Below, in pieces: positions 8,956 through 17,345 of a stretch of 64,000 bases of DNA (position 1 is the first letter of the stretch; every line of letters begins with the position of its first letter). The position numbers and the translations under genes are program-made. The notes under the pieces were generated by a model that was not told the DNA's origin, did no database searches, and worked only from the letters and a program-made list of their open reading frames with translations. Origin of the DNA: Propionicimonas sp. (GTDB taxonomy: Bacteria; Actinomycetota; Actinomycetes; Propionibacteriales; Propionibacteriaceae); NCBI RefSeq assembly GCF_029975155.1, contig NZ_JARKPQ010000090.1, positions 30,982-94,981 of the forward strand. The letters run 5' to 3'.

Positions 8956-10841
8956 TGCTCGTCCTCCGGGTCGAGGAGCTCGCCCTCGACGACCTCGTCG
9001 GGGGGAATGGTCGGTGCGGGGAGCTCGGCGGCCCCTCGTGACGGTCGCAGAGCGACCTCCTCAGGGAGCGGTTGGGGGGATAGCGCCGCGACCTCCTCAG
9101 GGAGCGAGAGATGGGGAGGGAACAGCGAGGACGAGAGCCGCGAGTCCTCGGCACGGGCGCGGTCGACGTCCTCCGCGGCCGCCAGCAGGTCGCCGGCCTG
9201 CTCGGGGCGGGCGTCCACGGCGTCCAGCACGGCGAGGTAGCGGCTCAGCTCCGTGGCGAGAAGCGCCTGCACGCGGTCGTCGAGGTCGGACTTGGCGCGC
9301 TTGGCGAGGCGGCGGACGGCGTCCTCGCCGAAGACGGCCTCCAGCACCCGCTGGGCGAGCACGGCGGTGCCGCCCGCGACACCGATCTCGGCGCCGATCA
9401 GGCCGCCGGTCTGGCTGAACACCAGGATCATCAGCGCGACGCCGACGCCGTTGACACCCAGCGCCCAGAACCGCGCGGCGGACTTCTTGCCGGCGCCCTC
9501 GCGGGACACGAGGTCCAGCACGTCGCCCTGCCAGTCGCGGATGGCCCTCGCCGCGGCGGCCGGGTAGTCGCGCGAGGCCCGGCCGAGGTCGTCGGTGTCC
9601 GTGGTGGCCAGCACCTGGCGTCCGGCCGGATGGGCCTGCCAGGCCGATTCGACCCGGCGCGCGGCGGCCTCGCCCTCCTCGCGGATCAGCACCTCCAGGC
9701 CAGACTCGACGGCCATCTTGACGTCAAGCGCCTGCCGCGGCTCGCCGCGCACGGTGGCGACCAGCCGGTCGCGCAGCCAGCCGATCTTCTGCTCCACCGC
9801 GCGGAAGAACTCCCCGGTGCCCACGAAGTCGTGCCAGCGGGCGAGCACCTCACCGCGCAGCAGCGTCCCGTCCGCGGTCTGCACGCCGATGCTGCGCACC
9901 GCCTCCGCGAAGGACTTCTCGGCGTCGCCCCGCAGCGTCTCCAGGCCCACCACCTGCTCCTCGATGGCTGCGGCGACCACCGGTGCGTCCGCGACCAGCG
10001 CACCGATCGCGCCGGCGAGTGTCTGCAGGACGACCTCGTTGCGACTGACCGCGTCGGCGGCCAGGCCGCTCAGCCAGTCGCGGATCGGCGCCACGGCGGC
10101 GTCCGGCAGCAGCCCGGCGGCGTCGACCTCGGTCTCGGGGACGGCGAACAGCGGCGAGCGGCCCAACCCGCGCTGGCCCATCATCTGGCCGAGGTGGGCG
10201 GGCACCTCGTCCATCGCGGCCGGCGGCACCCGGTCCAGGACCACGGCGACCACGGCGCGACGGTCGGCGGCGGAACGGAGGTAGTCCCACGGCACGGCGT
10301 CGGCGTAGCGGGCCGCGGTGGTCACGAACAGCCACAGGTCGGCGGCGGCGAGCAGCTGCGCGGCCAGCGCCCGGTTCTCGGCCACGACGGAGTCGACATC
10401 GGGCGCGTCCAGGATGGCCAGCCCCTTCGGCAACGTCGGCTCGGCGACGACCTGGAGCGTCCTCGCATCGGACGCGCCGCCGCGGCTGCGCGCGAGCCCC
10501 GGCAGGATCGCATCGGACGCGAACCATCCCGAGTCCTCGGGGTGGTGCACCAGCACCGGCGAGCGGGTAGTCGGCCGGATCACCCCCGGCGCGGACACCT
10601 CCCGCCCTAGCAGTGAGTTCACCAGCGTGGACTTCCCGGCACCCGTCGAGCCGCCGATCACGGCCAGCAGCGGCGCGTCCAGGCGGCCGAGGCGGGGCAG
10701 CACGTAGTCGTCGAGCTGCGCCACGGCCGCTCGCGATCGCTGCAGGACGGCGGCCGAGCCGGGCAGGTCGAGCGGCAGCCGGACGTCGGCCAGCAGGTCG
10801 CGAAACCGGGTGAGGGATGCGGTCAGGAGCTCAGCGCTCAT
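8952..10841 (-). CDS. Membrane-associated dynamin-like GTPase (first of a pair)
   Basis: 629-aa protein with G1 GGSTGAGKST, TTRSPVLVHH, a G3-like DAPD and a helical middle region. A C-terminal hydrophobic pair (VGVALMILVFS, GVAGGTAVLAQR) is the probable membrane hairpin. After this comes a Pro/Glu-rich tail with two repeat-derived blocks, LPEEVA and LPEEVALRPSR, written by a dispersed repeat (9031-9107). Translationally coupled to the second GTPase, so the two probably form a heteromeric complex. The tail looks like a recent insertion rather than part of the fold. Confidence 0.75.
   Translation of the reverse strand: MSAELLTASLTRFRDLLADVRLPLDLPGSAAVLQRSRAAVAQLDDYVLPRLGRLDAPLLAVIGGSTGAGKSTLVNSLLGREVSAPGVIRPTTRSPVLVHHPEDSGWFASDAILPGLARSRGGASDARTLQVVAEPTLPKGLAILDAPDVDSVVAENRALAAQLLAAADLWLFVTTAARYADAVPWDYLRSAADRRAVVAVVLDRVPPAAMDEVPAHLGQMMGQRGLGRSPLFAVPETEVDAAGLLPDAAVAPIRDWLSGLAADAVSRNEVVLQTLAGAIGALVADAPVVAAAIEEQVVGLETLRGDAEKSFAEAVRSIGVQTADGTLLRGEVLARWHDFVGTGEFFRAVEQKIGWLRDRLVATVRGEPRQALDVKMAVESGLEVLIREEGEAAARRVESAWQAHPAGRQVLATTDTDDLGRASRDYPAAAARAIRDWQGDVLDLVSREGAGKKSAARFWALGVNGVGVALMILVFSQTGGLIGAEIGVAGGTAVLAQRVLEAVFGEDAVRRLAKRAKSDLDDRVQALLATELSRYLAVLDAVDARPEQAGDLLAAAEDVDRARAEDSRLSSSLFPPHLSLPEEVAALSPQPLPEEVALRPSRGAAELPAPTIPPDEVVEGELLDPEDEQ
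9031..9107. repeat. Dispersed repeat, CGCTCCCTGAGGAG family, coding copy
   Basis: One full copy (9031-9071) with central hairpin GGTCGC-AGA-GCGACC, plus a second partial copy (about 9088-9107), both inside the GTPase gene. On the coding strand they give LPEEVALRPSR and LPEEVA in frame. The full copy is nearly identical, in inverted orientation, to the one at 18489-18529 inside an ABC ATPase gene. Confidence 0.85.
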
Positions 10842-10850
10842 GGCCCCCTC

Positions 10851-12266
10851 CTACCCCTTCGGTGGACCCCAGGACGGGTCGACGGCCGAATACCGAGGCG
10901 ATCCTATCGGCGGCTGGCCGGGTGGCGCTGGCCAGCTGCCCGCGATTCCCGAAGGTCCCGGCCAGGAGGGCGGCTCGAATGCTGTCGGCTTCGGGCGCCG
11001 CAGCCGTGGCAGACTCAGCCGGAGCCCGCGCGGGTCGTCGATCGCGACCCCGCGAAGGGCCCTCGTCTGTTCCACGAGGTAGCGAGCCCGACGGGTGGCG
11101 GTCTCGTCGTAGATGCCGCGCACCTGGCCGTCCCGCAGGTACGCCAGCTCGGTGAGCAGCCGTTCCAGCCGCACGGTCGCGGCGAAGACGGTCCAGCCGC
11201 GGGTCGCGGCCACCATCACCGCCCACCAGCGCAGTCGCTGCCGGGAGAAGACCTCCGGGTCCGAGGCCGGCAGCCAGCCCAGCTGCGCGTAGTCGCCGAG
11301 CCGGGTGGCCAGGACGCGGCGCTGCATGAGGACCTGCCGGACGACGTAGACGACGGCGGAGATCACCAGCGGCACCGCGACCAGCCAGTAGATGAACAGC
11401 TGCCCCTGCTCGCTGTTCAGCGTCGCCTGGGAGTTGAACACCATGTGCAGCAGGGCGGCGCCGCCATAGCCGGCGAGCGGCGCCAGCACGCGGACCACCT
11501 TGCTGCGGGTGCGCAGCGCCACGGCCACCCCGATGCCGGTCAGCATCGTGAACAGCGGGTGCCCGAACGACGTCCAGAAGCCGCGCAGCCAGACCAGCTG
11601 GTTCACGGCGGCGTCCGCGTCCCCGACCCCGATGTTCTCGGACGAGTACACGATCGCGCGCGAGTAGTAGATGATGTTCTCGGTGAAGGCGAACCCCACC
11701 GCGGACAGCCCGGCGAGCACGATCAGCGACACCTTCGACGTCAGCCGGTAGCGGGCGAGGATCGCGATCAGGAACAGCACGGACGCCTTCGCCGCCTCCT
11801 CCACGAACGGCGCGACGAAGATCGCCGCCCGCGCGCTCGTCGCCGGGTCGCCGTTGCCGGCCACAGCCAGCTGCTGGGCGGCCCAGGTGTTCACGTGGAC
11901 GGAAAGGAAGGTGGCCACCGCGGCCCCCCATCCCAGGACGAGGTACCAGACCACCAGGCGCTGGGGACGATACCGGTCGGCCCAGACGAACACCACCGTC
12001 CAGAACACCAGGGTGGGCAGCGCCAGCCAGAAGCCGGTGCGGATCGCGGCGGGGTTGATGCCCGGAATGACGCCCCCGGTCACCGGGGTGTCCGCGGTGA
12101 GCATCAGGTACTGCGACACCAGCGCGACCACGAAGACCGCGCTGAGCGCGACGACGGCCCACGTCCACCAGGACCGCAGCAGCCGTTTCGGCAGCGGCTC
12201 CGACCGGTCCTCCGGCAGCGGGAGGTCGTTGCGCCGCCGCGCGAGCTCGGCCACCGGATCGGTCAT
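10851..12266 (-). CDS. PrsW family intramembrane metalloprotease
   Basis: 471-aa multi-spanning membrane protein. The three PrsW motifs are visible: PFVEEAAK at about 153-160, FTENIIYY near 194-201, and a later SFGHPLFT segment carrying the metal-binding His. PrsW proteases cleave membrane substrates such as anti-sigma factors in Bacillus; the substrate here is unknown. A cytoplasmic C-terminal tail of about 100 residues (DPRGLRLSLPRLRR) is not part of the catalytic core. It lies 9 bp upstream of the GTPase pair on the same strand, so the three may be co-transcribed. Confidence 0.85.
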   Translation of the reverse strand: MTDPVAELARRRNDLPLPEDRSEPLPKRLLRSWWTWAVVALSAVFVVALVSQYLMLTADTPVTGGVIPGINPAAIRTGFWLALPTLVFWTVVFVWADRYRPQRLVVWYLVLGWGAAVATFLSVHVNTWAAQQLAVAGNGDPATSARAAIFVAPFVEEAAKASVLFLIAILARYRLTSKVSLIVLAGLSAVGFAFTENIIYYSRAIVYSSENIGVGDADAAVNQLVWLRGFWTSFGHPLFTMLTGIGVAVALRTRSKVVRVLAPLAGYGGAALLHMVFNSQATLNSEQGQLFIYWLVAVPLVISAVVYVVRQVLMQRRVLATRLGDYAQLGWLPASDPEVFSRQRLRWWAVMVAATRGWTVFAATVRLERLLTELAYLRDGQVRGIYDETATRRARYLVEQTRALRGVAIDDPRGLRLSLPRLRRPKPTAFEPPSWPGPSGIAGSWPAPPGQPPIGSPRYSAVDPSWGPPKG

Positions 12267-12330
12267 GACCGCAAGAGTACAAGCGCCGTCCCGGCGCCCC
12301 TCCCCCCGTCACACCGAAGGTTCCCCACCC

Positions 12331-12409
12331 GTCATCCCGGCGAACGCCGGGACCCCCGCACCACACCGACGACCTCACCACAGAGATCCCGGGTCAAGCC
12401 CGGGATGAC
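12331..12409. repeat. GTCATCCCGG-type composite palindrome
   Basis: Two hairpins facing each other: GTCATCCCGGCGAACGCCGG at the left and CCCGGGTCAAGCCCGGGATGAC at the right, with the outer GTCATCCCGG/CCGGGATGAC ends complementary. It lies in the divergent PrsW/TetR intergenic region, directly upstream of the TetR operator. Related copies: 16115-16183, 26553-26756, 48700-48823. Confidence 0.8.
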
Positions 12410-12437
12410 GTATTCCGACCAAACTGTACGGTTTGGT

Positions 12438-12474
12438 TTGACTCGAATCAGACTGAACCGTACAGTCTGATTCG
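12438..12474 (+). promoter_or_regulatory. TetR promoter and 31-bp operator
   Basis: A -35 TTGACT (12438-12443) and -10 TACAGT (12461-12466) are separated by 17 bases; the GTG start is 7 bases after the -10, so the message should be leaderless. A perfect inverted repeat with 12-bp arms (CGAATCAGACTG / CAGTCTGATTCG) around AACCGTA covers 12444-12474, burying the -10 and the start codon. A second inverted pair ACTGTACGGTT/AACCGTACAGT (12423-12433 and 12456-12466) overlaps it. Strong case for TetR autoregulation of the exporter operon. Confidence 0.8.
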
Positions 12475-13088
12475 TGCCTACAGCAGCGGCCAGACGCAAG
12501 GCGGAGAAGCGCGAGCAGATCACCTCGGCCGCGCGCAAGCTGTTCCTCGCCCAGGGGTTCGCCGGCACCTCCATGGACGCCGTCACCGCCGAGGCCGGCG
12601 TGAGCAAGCAGACGCTGTACGCCTACTTCCCCGGCAAGATCGACCTGCTCGCCGCCGTGCTCTACGAAGGCATGAGCCAGCTCGTGCTGCATCCGCCCGA
12701 GCACGACTTCCGCACGCTCGACGACCTGCGAGAGACCCTGGTCGAGTTCTCCGCACGCCTCACCGGCAGCCTGCTCCAGCCCGACACGATCGCCCTGGTG
12801 CGGCTGGTGCTGGGCGAGGTGTTCCGGGTGGCGGAGCTGCGCCAGGCGTTCCGCGAGGCGCTGCCCGGCCAGGTCCTGGCCCAGACCCAGGAACTGCTCA
12901 GACAGGCGGACGCCCGGGGCCTGCTGTCCATTCCCGACCCGGAACTCGCGTCGCGGATGTTCGTCGGACCCGTGATGACCTACGTCGCCCTGGACGGGTT
13001 CCTCAGCGCCGATCCCGCTCCCCCGCCGGAACGGGTGGAGCTGGCCCAGCTCGTCGATGCGTTCCTCACCAGCGTGGACGGGCTCTGA
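12474..13088 (+). CDS. TetR family repressor of the exporter operon
   Basis: 204-aa protein with an N-terminal helix-turn-helix (REQITSAARKLFLAQGFAGT, then SMDAVTAEAGVSKQTLYAYF) typical of TetR/AcrR and a C-terminal ligand domain like TetR_C. The GTG at 12474 is set by the leaderless promoter. Its stop overlaps the next gene's ATG (TGATG), so it is the first cistron of an eight-gene exporter operon and presumably represses it until a drug or metabolite binds. Confidence 0.9.
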   Translation: MPTAAARRKAEKREQITSAARKLFLAQGFAGTSMDAVTAEAGVSKQTLYAYFPGKIDLLAAVLYEGMSQLVLHPPEHDFRTLDDLRETLVEFSARLTGSLLQPDTIALVRLVLGEVFRVAELRQAFREALPGQVLAQTQELLRQADARGLLSIPDPELASRMFVGPVMTYVALDGFLSADPAPPPERVELAQLVDAFLTSVDGL

Positions 13089-14359
13089 TGCTCCGCGTCC
13101 GCCACGTCGCCGTCGCCGCGGCCCTCGCCGTCCTCGCCGGCTGCGCCACCCCGTCCGGACTGGTGGTGGCCGGAACCGTGGACGACACCCTCAGCACGGT
13201 GGTGGTGCCGGCTCTCGCCGTGCCGGCGGTCGACCTCGACGCAGGCTTCACCGACAGCACCGGGGACTACGACCCGGTCACCGGGCGGACCGGCGACCGG
13301 ACAAGCTCCGCGGGTACGACCTACGGCGTCGGCACGACCGTGCGGATCGCGAGCGTTGCGGTGGCCGAGGGCGACACCGTCCACACCGGCCAGACCCTCG
13401 CGACGGTCGACACCGCCGCCCTGAAGGCACAGCTCGCGGTGACCAAGGCCGACGCCGCGGAGGCCGCCGCGAACGTCGATGTCCTCGCCAGCGGCATCGA
13501 GGAGACCTACGACAAGCAGGCCGACGTCAAGGACGCCAAGCGCAAGGTCCGGGACGCGATCGACAAGCTCCACGACGCGAAGGGCAAGCTGCTCACGGCG
13601 AGGAAGACCATCCGGCAGGCGCTGCCGAAGCTGAAGGCCGCGCTCGCCCAGGTCAGGACGATGATCGCGAACTACCCGCCCGTGCCCCCGCCCGGCTACC
13701 CCACCCTCGACGAGTTGCGGGCGCAGGAGCGGAAGCTGGCCGCGCAGGTGGCCCAGCTGACCGCGGGACTGAAGAAGATCAACGCGACCCTGCCCAAACT
13801 GAACACCGGCCTGTCGAAGGCCAAGAAGGGCCTGAAGAAGCTCGAGGACGCCGAGGCGACCATCACGGACGCGCGAGGCACGCTGCGCGACCTCAAGGAG
13901 CTGGCCGAACTGAGGGCCGAGGCCATGAAGGTGCCGATCGACGCGGTCCGGGCGCAGGTGTCCCTGGCCACGCTCACGTCCCCGGTCGACGGGGTGGTCG
14001 TCCGGGTGGCCGCCGTGGGCGACCAACTCGCTCCGGGAGCCACCGCCGCGGAGGTCCGCGAGTCGGGTCCCCGCACGGTCACGGCGTGGCTGTCGCCGGC
14101 CCAGCTCGACCGGGTGTGCGAGGGCGACCCGGCACGCGTCGCCGGCGACTGGACGGGCGCAGTGGTGCCGGCGACCCTGACCCGGATCGGCACCAGGGCG
14201 GACTACCCGCCGACGAGCGTGCCCACCGACGAGGTCCACCTCACCCGCGCGGTCGAGGTGGAGTTCACCGCCACCGGAGAGCTCCCCGCGGGAGCACCGG
14301 TGGAGATCACCATCCAGGGCTGCCGCGAGGCAGCGGACGCTAACCAGCCGAACAGGTGA
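13088..14359 (+). CDS. HlyD-like adaptor lipoprotein of the exporter
   Basis: 423-aa periplasmic-adaptor-like protein. A signal peptide ends in the lipobox LAGC (about residues 16-19). Next come a lipoyl/barrel half (VAEGDTVHTGQTLATVDTAAL), a long Lys/Ala/Leu-rich coiled-coil hairpin (about 110-280) and the second half (LTSPVDGVVVRVAAVGDQLAPG). In a Gram-positive cell it would sit on the outer face of the membrane and cap the transporter. It starts inside the tetR stop codon and is followed by a second, shorter adaptor. Confidence 0.8.
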   Translation: MLRVRHVAVAAALAVLAGCATPSGLVVAGTVDDTLSTVVVPALAVPAVDLDAGFTDSTGDYDPVTGRTGDRTSSAGTTYGVGTTVRIASVAVAEGDTVHTGQTLATVDTAALKAQLAVTKADAAEAAANVDVLASGIEETYDKQADVKDAKRKVRDAIDKLHDAKGKLLTARKTIRQALPKLKAALAQVRTMIANYPPVPPPGYPTLDELRAQERKLAAQVAQLTAGLKKINATLPKLNTGLSKAKKGLKKLEDAEATITDARGTLRDLKELAELRAEAMKVPIDAVRAQVSLATLTSPVDGVVVRVAAVGDQLAPGATAAEVRESGPRTVTAWLSPAQLDRVCEGDPARVAGDWTGAVVPATLTRIGTRADYPPTSVPTDEVHLTRAVEVEFTATGELPAGAPVEITIQGCREAADANQPNR

Positions 14360-14364
14360 GAACG

Positions 14365-15171
14365 ATGGCAGAACACAAGCGGAAGCACCCTCCGGTCCCG
14401 GTGATCGTGGCCGTCCTGCTGCTGCTGATCGGCGGCGGCATCTGGTGGTGGTGGAGTTCGACCCAACCGAGCTCCGCCGCGTCGGCGACGGCGCTGACCG
14501 GGACGGTCGAGTCCAACCAGTACCAGATCTCCCCCGCGATCGCCGGCCGGATCACCGACGTCGCGGTCGCCGAGGGCGACCAGGTCACCAAGGGCCAGGA
14601 GCTCGTCCGGCTCGACCAGTCGGCGATCCGGCTGCAGCTGGAGCAGGCCACGCAGGGCGTCGAGGCGGCCAAGGCCGCCGTCCGCAACGCGAAGGACGAC
14701 GACGACGCGACGAAGGCGGACGTGGCCGCGGCCAAGGCGCGGCAGAAGCAGGCCGAGGCGGCGGTGAAGCTGGCCCGGGTGCAGCTCGGCTACACCGTGG
14801 TCACCGCGCCGCGCGACGGTACGGTCGTGTCGGTCACCAGCAACGCCGGCCAGAACGCGGCCCCGGGCAAGACCCTGCTGACCATCACCGACCCGGCCGA
14901 CCTGTTCGTCCGCGTGTTCGTGGCGGAGCCGGAGATCGGGAACGTGACGGTCGGGCAGTCGGTCAGGCTCACCACCGATTCGGGGGCGGCATACGACGGC
15001 ACGGTCAGCTACATCGCCAGCGAGTCGGAGTTCACGCCCAACAACGTGCAGACCAAGGACCAGCGGGTGAAGCTGGTCTACGAGGTGCGGGTCACGGTCG
15101 GCAACCCCTCGGGCTCCGGGCAGGCGGGCACCCTGAAGGCCGGCATGCCGGTGGACGCCACCCTGGGCTGA
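14365..15171 (+). CDS. HlyD/YbhG-like membrane fusion protein
   Basis: 268-aa adaptor with one N-terminal membrane anchor (VPVIVAVLLLLIGGGIWWWW), a lipoyl half (ISPAIAGRITDVAVAEGDQV), a short coiled coil and the return half (TAPRDGTVVSVTSNAGQNAAPGK). Best match in style is YbhG/EmrA-type fusion proteins of ABC exporters. ATG 14365 has AGGTGAG just upstream; a GTG at 14356 overlapping the previous stop is an alternative start. Confidence 0.82.
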   Translation: MAEHKRKHPPVPVIVAVLLLLIGGGIWWWWSSTQPSSAASATALTGTVESNQYQISPAIAGRITDVAVAEGDQVTKGQELVRLDQSAIRLQLEQATQGVEAAKAAVRNAKDDDDATKADVAAAKARQKQAEAAVKLARVQLGYTVVTAPRDGTVVSVTSNAGQNAAPGKTLLTITDPADLFVRVFVAEPEIGNVTVGQSVRLTTDSGAAYDGTVSYIASESEFTPNNVQTKDQRVKLVYEVRVTVGNPSGSGQAGTLKAGMPVDATLG

Positions 15172-15174
15172 GCC

Positions 15175-16203
15175 ATGACGTCCTCACCCACCGGGGCTCC
15201 CCCGGCCATCCGCGCCAGCGGTCTGCGCCGCACGTTCGGCGACACCGTGGCCGTGGAGTCGCTCGACCTCGACATCGGCACCGGCAGCGTGTTCGGGCTG
15301 CTCGGTCCGGACGGGGCCGGCAAGTCCACGCTGATCCGGATGCTCGCCACGGTGCTCACCCCGGACGCCGGGGACGCGACCGTGTTCGGACGCTCGGTGG
15401 TGCGCGAGCGCGATGCGGTGACGCCCCGGATCGGCTACATGTCCCAGCGGTTCTCGATGTATCCCGATCTGTCGGTCGCGGAGAACCTGGACTTCTTCGC
15501 CACCATCCGCGGCGTGGGCCGCGCCGACCGGCGGACGCGCGCGAAGGCTCTGCTGGAGGGCATGGGGCTGGACGAGTTCACCACGCGCCAGGCGCAGTTC
15601 CTCTCCGGCGGCATGAAGCAGAAGCTGATGCTCGCCACCACGCTCATGCACGAGCCCGACCTGCTGCTGCTCGACGAGCCGACCACCGGCGTCGACCCGG
15701 TGTCCCGACGCGAGTTCTGGCGGATCCTGGCCGGGCTGCACCGGGACGGCAGGACGGTGCTGGTCGCCACCCCCTACATGGACGAGGCGGAGCAGTGCAC
15801 CGACATCGCCTTCCTCGACCGCGGCCGGATCCGGCAGGCCGGGACGCCCGACGAGATCAAGTCTCTGGTTCCCGGCCGGCTGCTGGAGATCTCCACCGCC
15901 CAGCCGAGGGCGGCCCTGCCGGTCCTTGCCGGGACGCCGGGCGTGCAGTCGGTGCACCTGCTCGGCGATGTCGTCCGGGTCCTCTGGGACGCCCCGGGTG
16001 AGCCGGAACCGGCACTCGTCGCCGCGCTGTCCGCGGCCGGCATGCCCGACGCCGCCGCTCGGGAGACCGCTCCCGACATGGAGACGGTCTTCGCCTACCT
16101 GGCCGAACCCCAACCGTCATCCGGGCTTGACCCTCGTCATCCCGGGCTTGATCCTCGTCATCCCGGGCCTGATCCGGGATCCCCCGACGGAGTGGCCTCA
16201 TGA
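15175..16203 (+). CDS. ABC exporter ATPase, first YbhF-like half
   Basis: 342-aa ATPase. Walker A is GPDGAGKST, where the Asp variant is seen in the N-terminal half of E. coli YbhF; signature LSGGMKQKL; Walker B LLLLDEPTTGVD; switch His replaced by Pro (ATPYMDEAEQ). The last ~30 residues (GLDPRHPGLDPRHPGPDPG) come from a tandem GTCATCCCGGG repeat inserted in frame and are unlikely to be part of the fold. Its stop overlaps the permease start. It probably pairs with the second ATPase at 18473 to energise the two permeases. Confidence 0.88.
   Translation: MTSSPTGAPPAIRASGLRRTFGDTVAVESLDLDIGTGSVFGLLGPDGAGKSTLIRMLATVLTPDAGDATVFGRSVVRERDAVTPRIGYMSQRFSMYPDLSVAENLDFFATIRGVGRADRRTRAKALLEGMGLDEFTTRQAQFLSGGMKQKLMLATTLMHEPDLLLLDEPTTGVDPVSRREFWRILAGLHRDGRTVLVATPYMDEAEQCTDIAFLDRGRIRQAGTPDEIKSLVPGRLLEISTAQPRAALPVLAGTPGVQSVHLLGDVVRVLWDAPGEPEPALVAALSAAGMPDAAARETAPDMETVFAYLAEPQPSSGLDPRHPGLDPRHPGPDPGSPDGVAS
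16115..16183. repeat. GTCATCCCGGG tandem repeat inside ABC ATPase gene
   Basis: Three tandem 20-28-bp units (16115-16134, 16135-16155, 16156-16183) of CGTCATCCCGGGCTTGATCCT type, the last ending in CCGGGATCC. The 21-bp unit keeps the frame and encodes RHPGLDP repeats at the ATPase C-terminus. Confidence 0.85.
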
Positions 16204-17345
16204 GGGCCTCACTCATCCGCATCGGCGCGATCATCCGCAAGGAGTTCCGGCACCTCGGCCGCGACCCGCGGATGCTGCTCGCCGTGGTGATCACGCCGGT
16301 GATCCAGCTGCTGCTGTTCGCGTACGCGATCAGCTTCGACGTGGAGAACGTGCCGACGATCGTGATCGACCTCGACCAGACGCAGGCCAGCCGCACGTAC
16401 GTGGAGAAGTACGAGGCGTCCCCGTTCTTCGAGGTGGTCGCGACCGGCACCACGCTGGCGGAGATCGACCAGGCCTTCGACGCCAACAGCGCGCGGGTCG
16501 CCGTCGTGGTGCCGTCGGGGTTCGCGCGCTCCCTCGCCCGGGGTGAGCAGGCGCAGATCGCGGTGCTGGTCGACGGCAGCGAGCCGAACGCCGCGAAGGT
16601 GTCCCAGGCGTACTCCGTGGCACTGAACCAGATCTACTCCCAGCAGCTCACCATGGAGTGGGCGCAGTCCCAGGGCCTGGACCTCAGCAGCATTGGCAGC
16701 CTCGAGCCGCGGGTGCGGACCTGGTACAACCCCGAGCGCCGCTCGTCCGACTTCCTGATCCCCGGGCTGATGATCGTGATCATCGCCATCGTGACCGTCC
16801 AGCAGACGGCGGTCACGCTCGTCCGGGAGCGCGACCTGGGCACGCAGGAACAGCTCGAGGTGAGTCCCATGCGCCGGATCGAGCTGATGGTCGGCAAGCT
16901 CCTGCCCTGGACGCTGATCGCCTTCCTCGACGTCGCGCTGATCACCGGACTGGGCCGGACGATCTTCGACGTGCCGCTGCGCGGGGACTTCTGGACGCTC
17001 GCGGTCGGCGCGGCCCTGTTCGTGTTCGCGTCCCTCGGCATGGGGCTGCTGATCTCGGCCGTGGCGCCGTCCCTGGACACCGCGAACATCCTGGCGATGC
17101 TGGTCGCGTTCCTGCCGTCCTTCCTGTTGTCCGGCTTCGCGTTCGCCCTCGACCAGATCCCGACCTGGCTGGAGTGGATCAGCTACGCCTTCCCCGCCCG
17201 GTTCATGGTGACGATCTCCCGCGGGGTGTTCCTGAAGGGAGCCGGCTTCACCGAGCTGTGGCCGGAGCTGGTCTCGCTCGCGGTCTACGCGCTGGTGATG
17301 CTGGTGGTCTCCTCGGTGCTGTACGGACGGAGGGCCGCACGATGA
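16200..17345 (+). CDS. ABC-2 permease (YbhS/YbhR-like)
   Basis: 381-aa permease with one N-terminal membrane segment, a large external domain (about 45-175) and a C-terminal cluster of five segments, including the WISYAFPARFMVTISRGVFLKG region conserved in ABC-2/YhhJ-type permeases. Starts in the stop of the ATPase (ATGA overlap) and ends overlapping the next permease, so all are translated together. Substrate unknown; family members export drugs, cations or lipids. Confidence 0.87.
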   Translation: MRASLIRIGAIIRKEFRHLGRDPRMLLAVVITPVIQLLLFAYAISFDVENVPTIVIDLDQTQASRTYVEKYEASPFFEVVATGTTLAEIDQAFDANSARVAVVVPSGFARSLARGEQAQIAVLVDGSEPNAAKVSQAYSVALNQIYSQQLTMEWAQSQGLDLSSIGSLEPRVRTWYNPERRSSDFLIPGLMIVIIAIVTVQQTAVTLVRERDLGTQEQLEVSPMRRIELMVGKLLPWTLIAFLDVALITGLGRTIFDVPLRGDFWTLAVGAALFVFASLGMGLLISAVAPSLDTANILAMLVAFLPSFLLSGFAFALDQIPTWLEWISYAFPARFMVTISRGVFLKGAGFTELWPELVSLAVYALVMLVVSSVLYGRRAAR

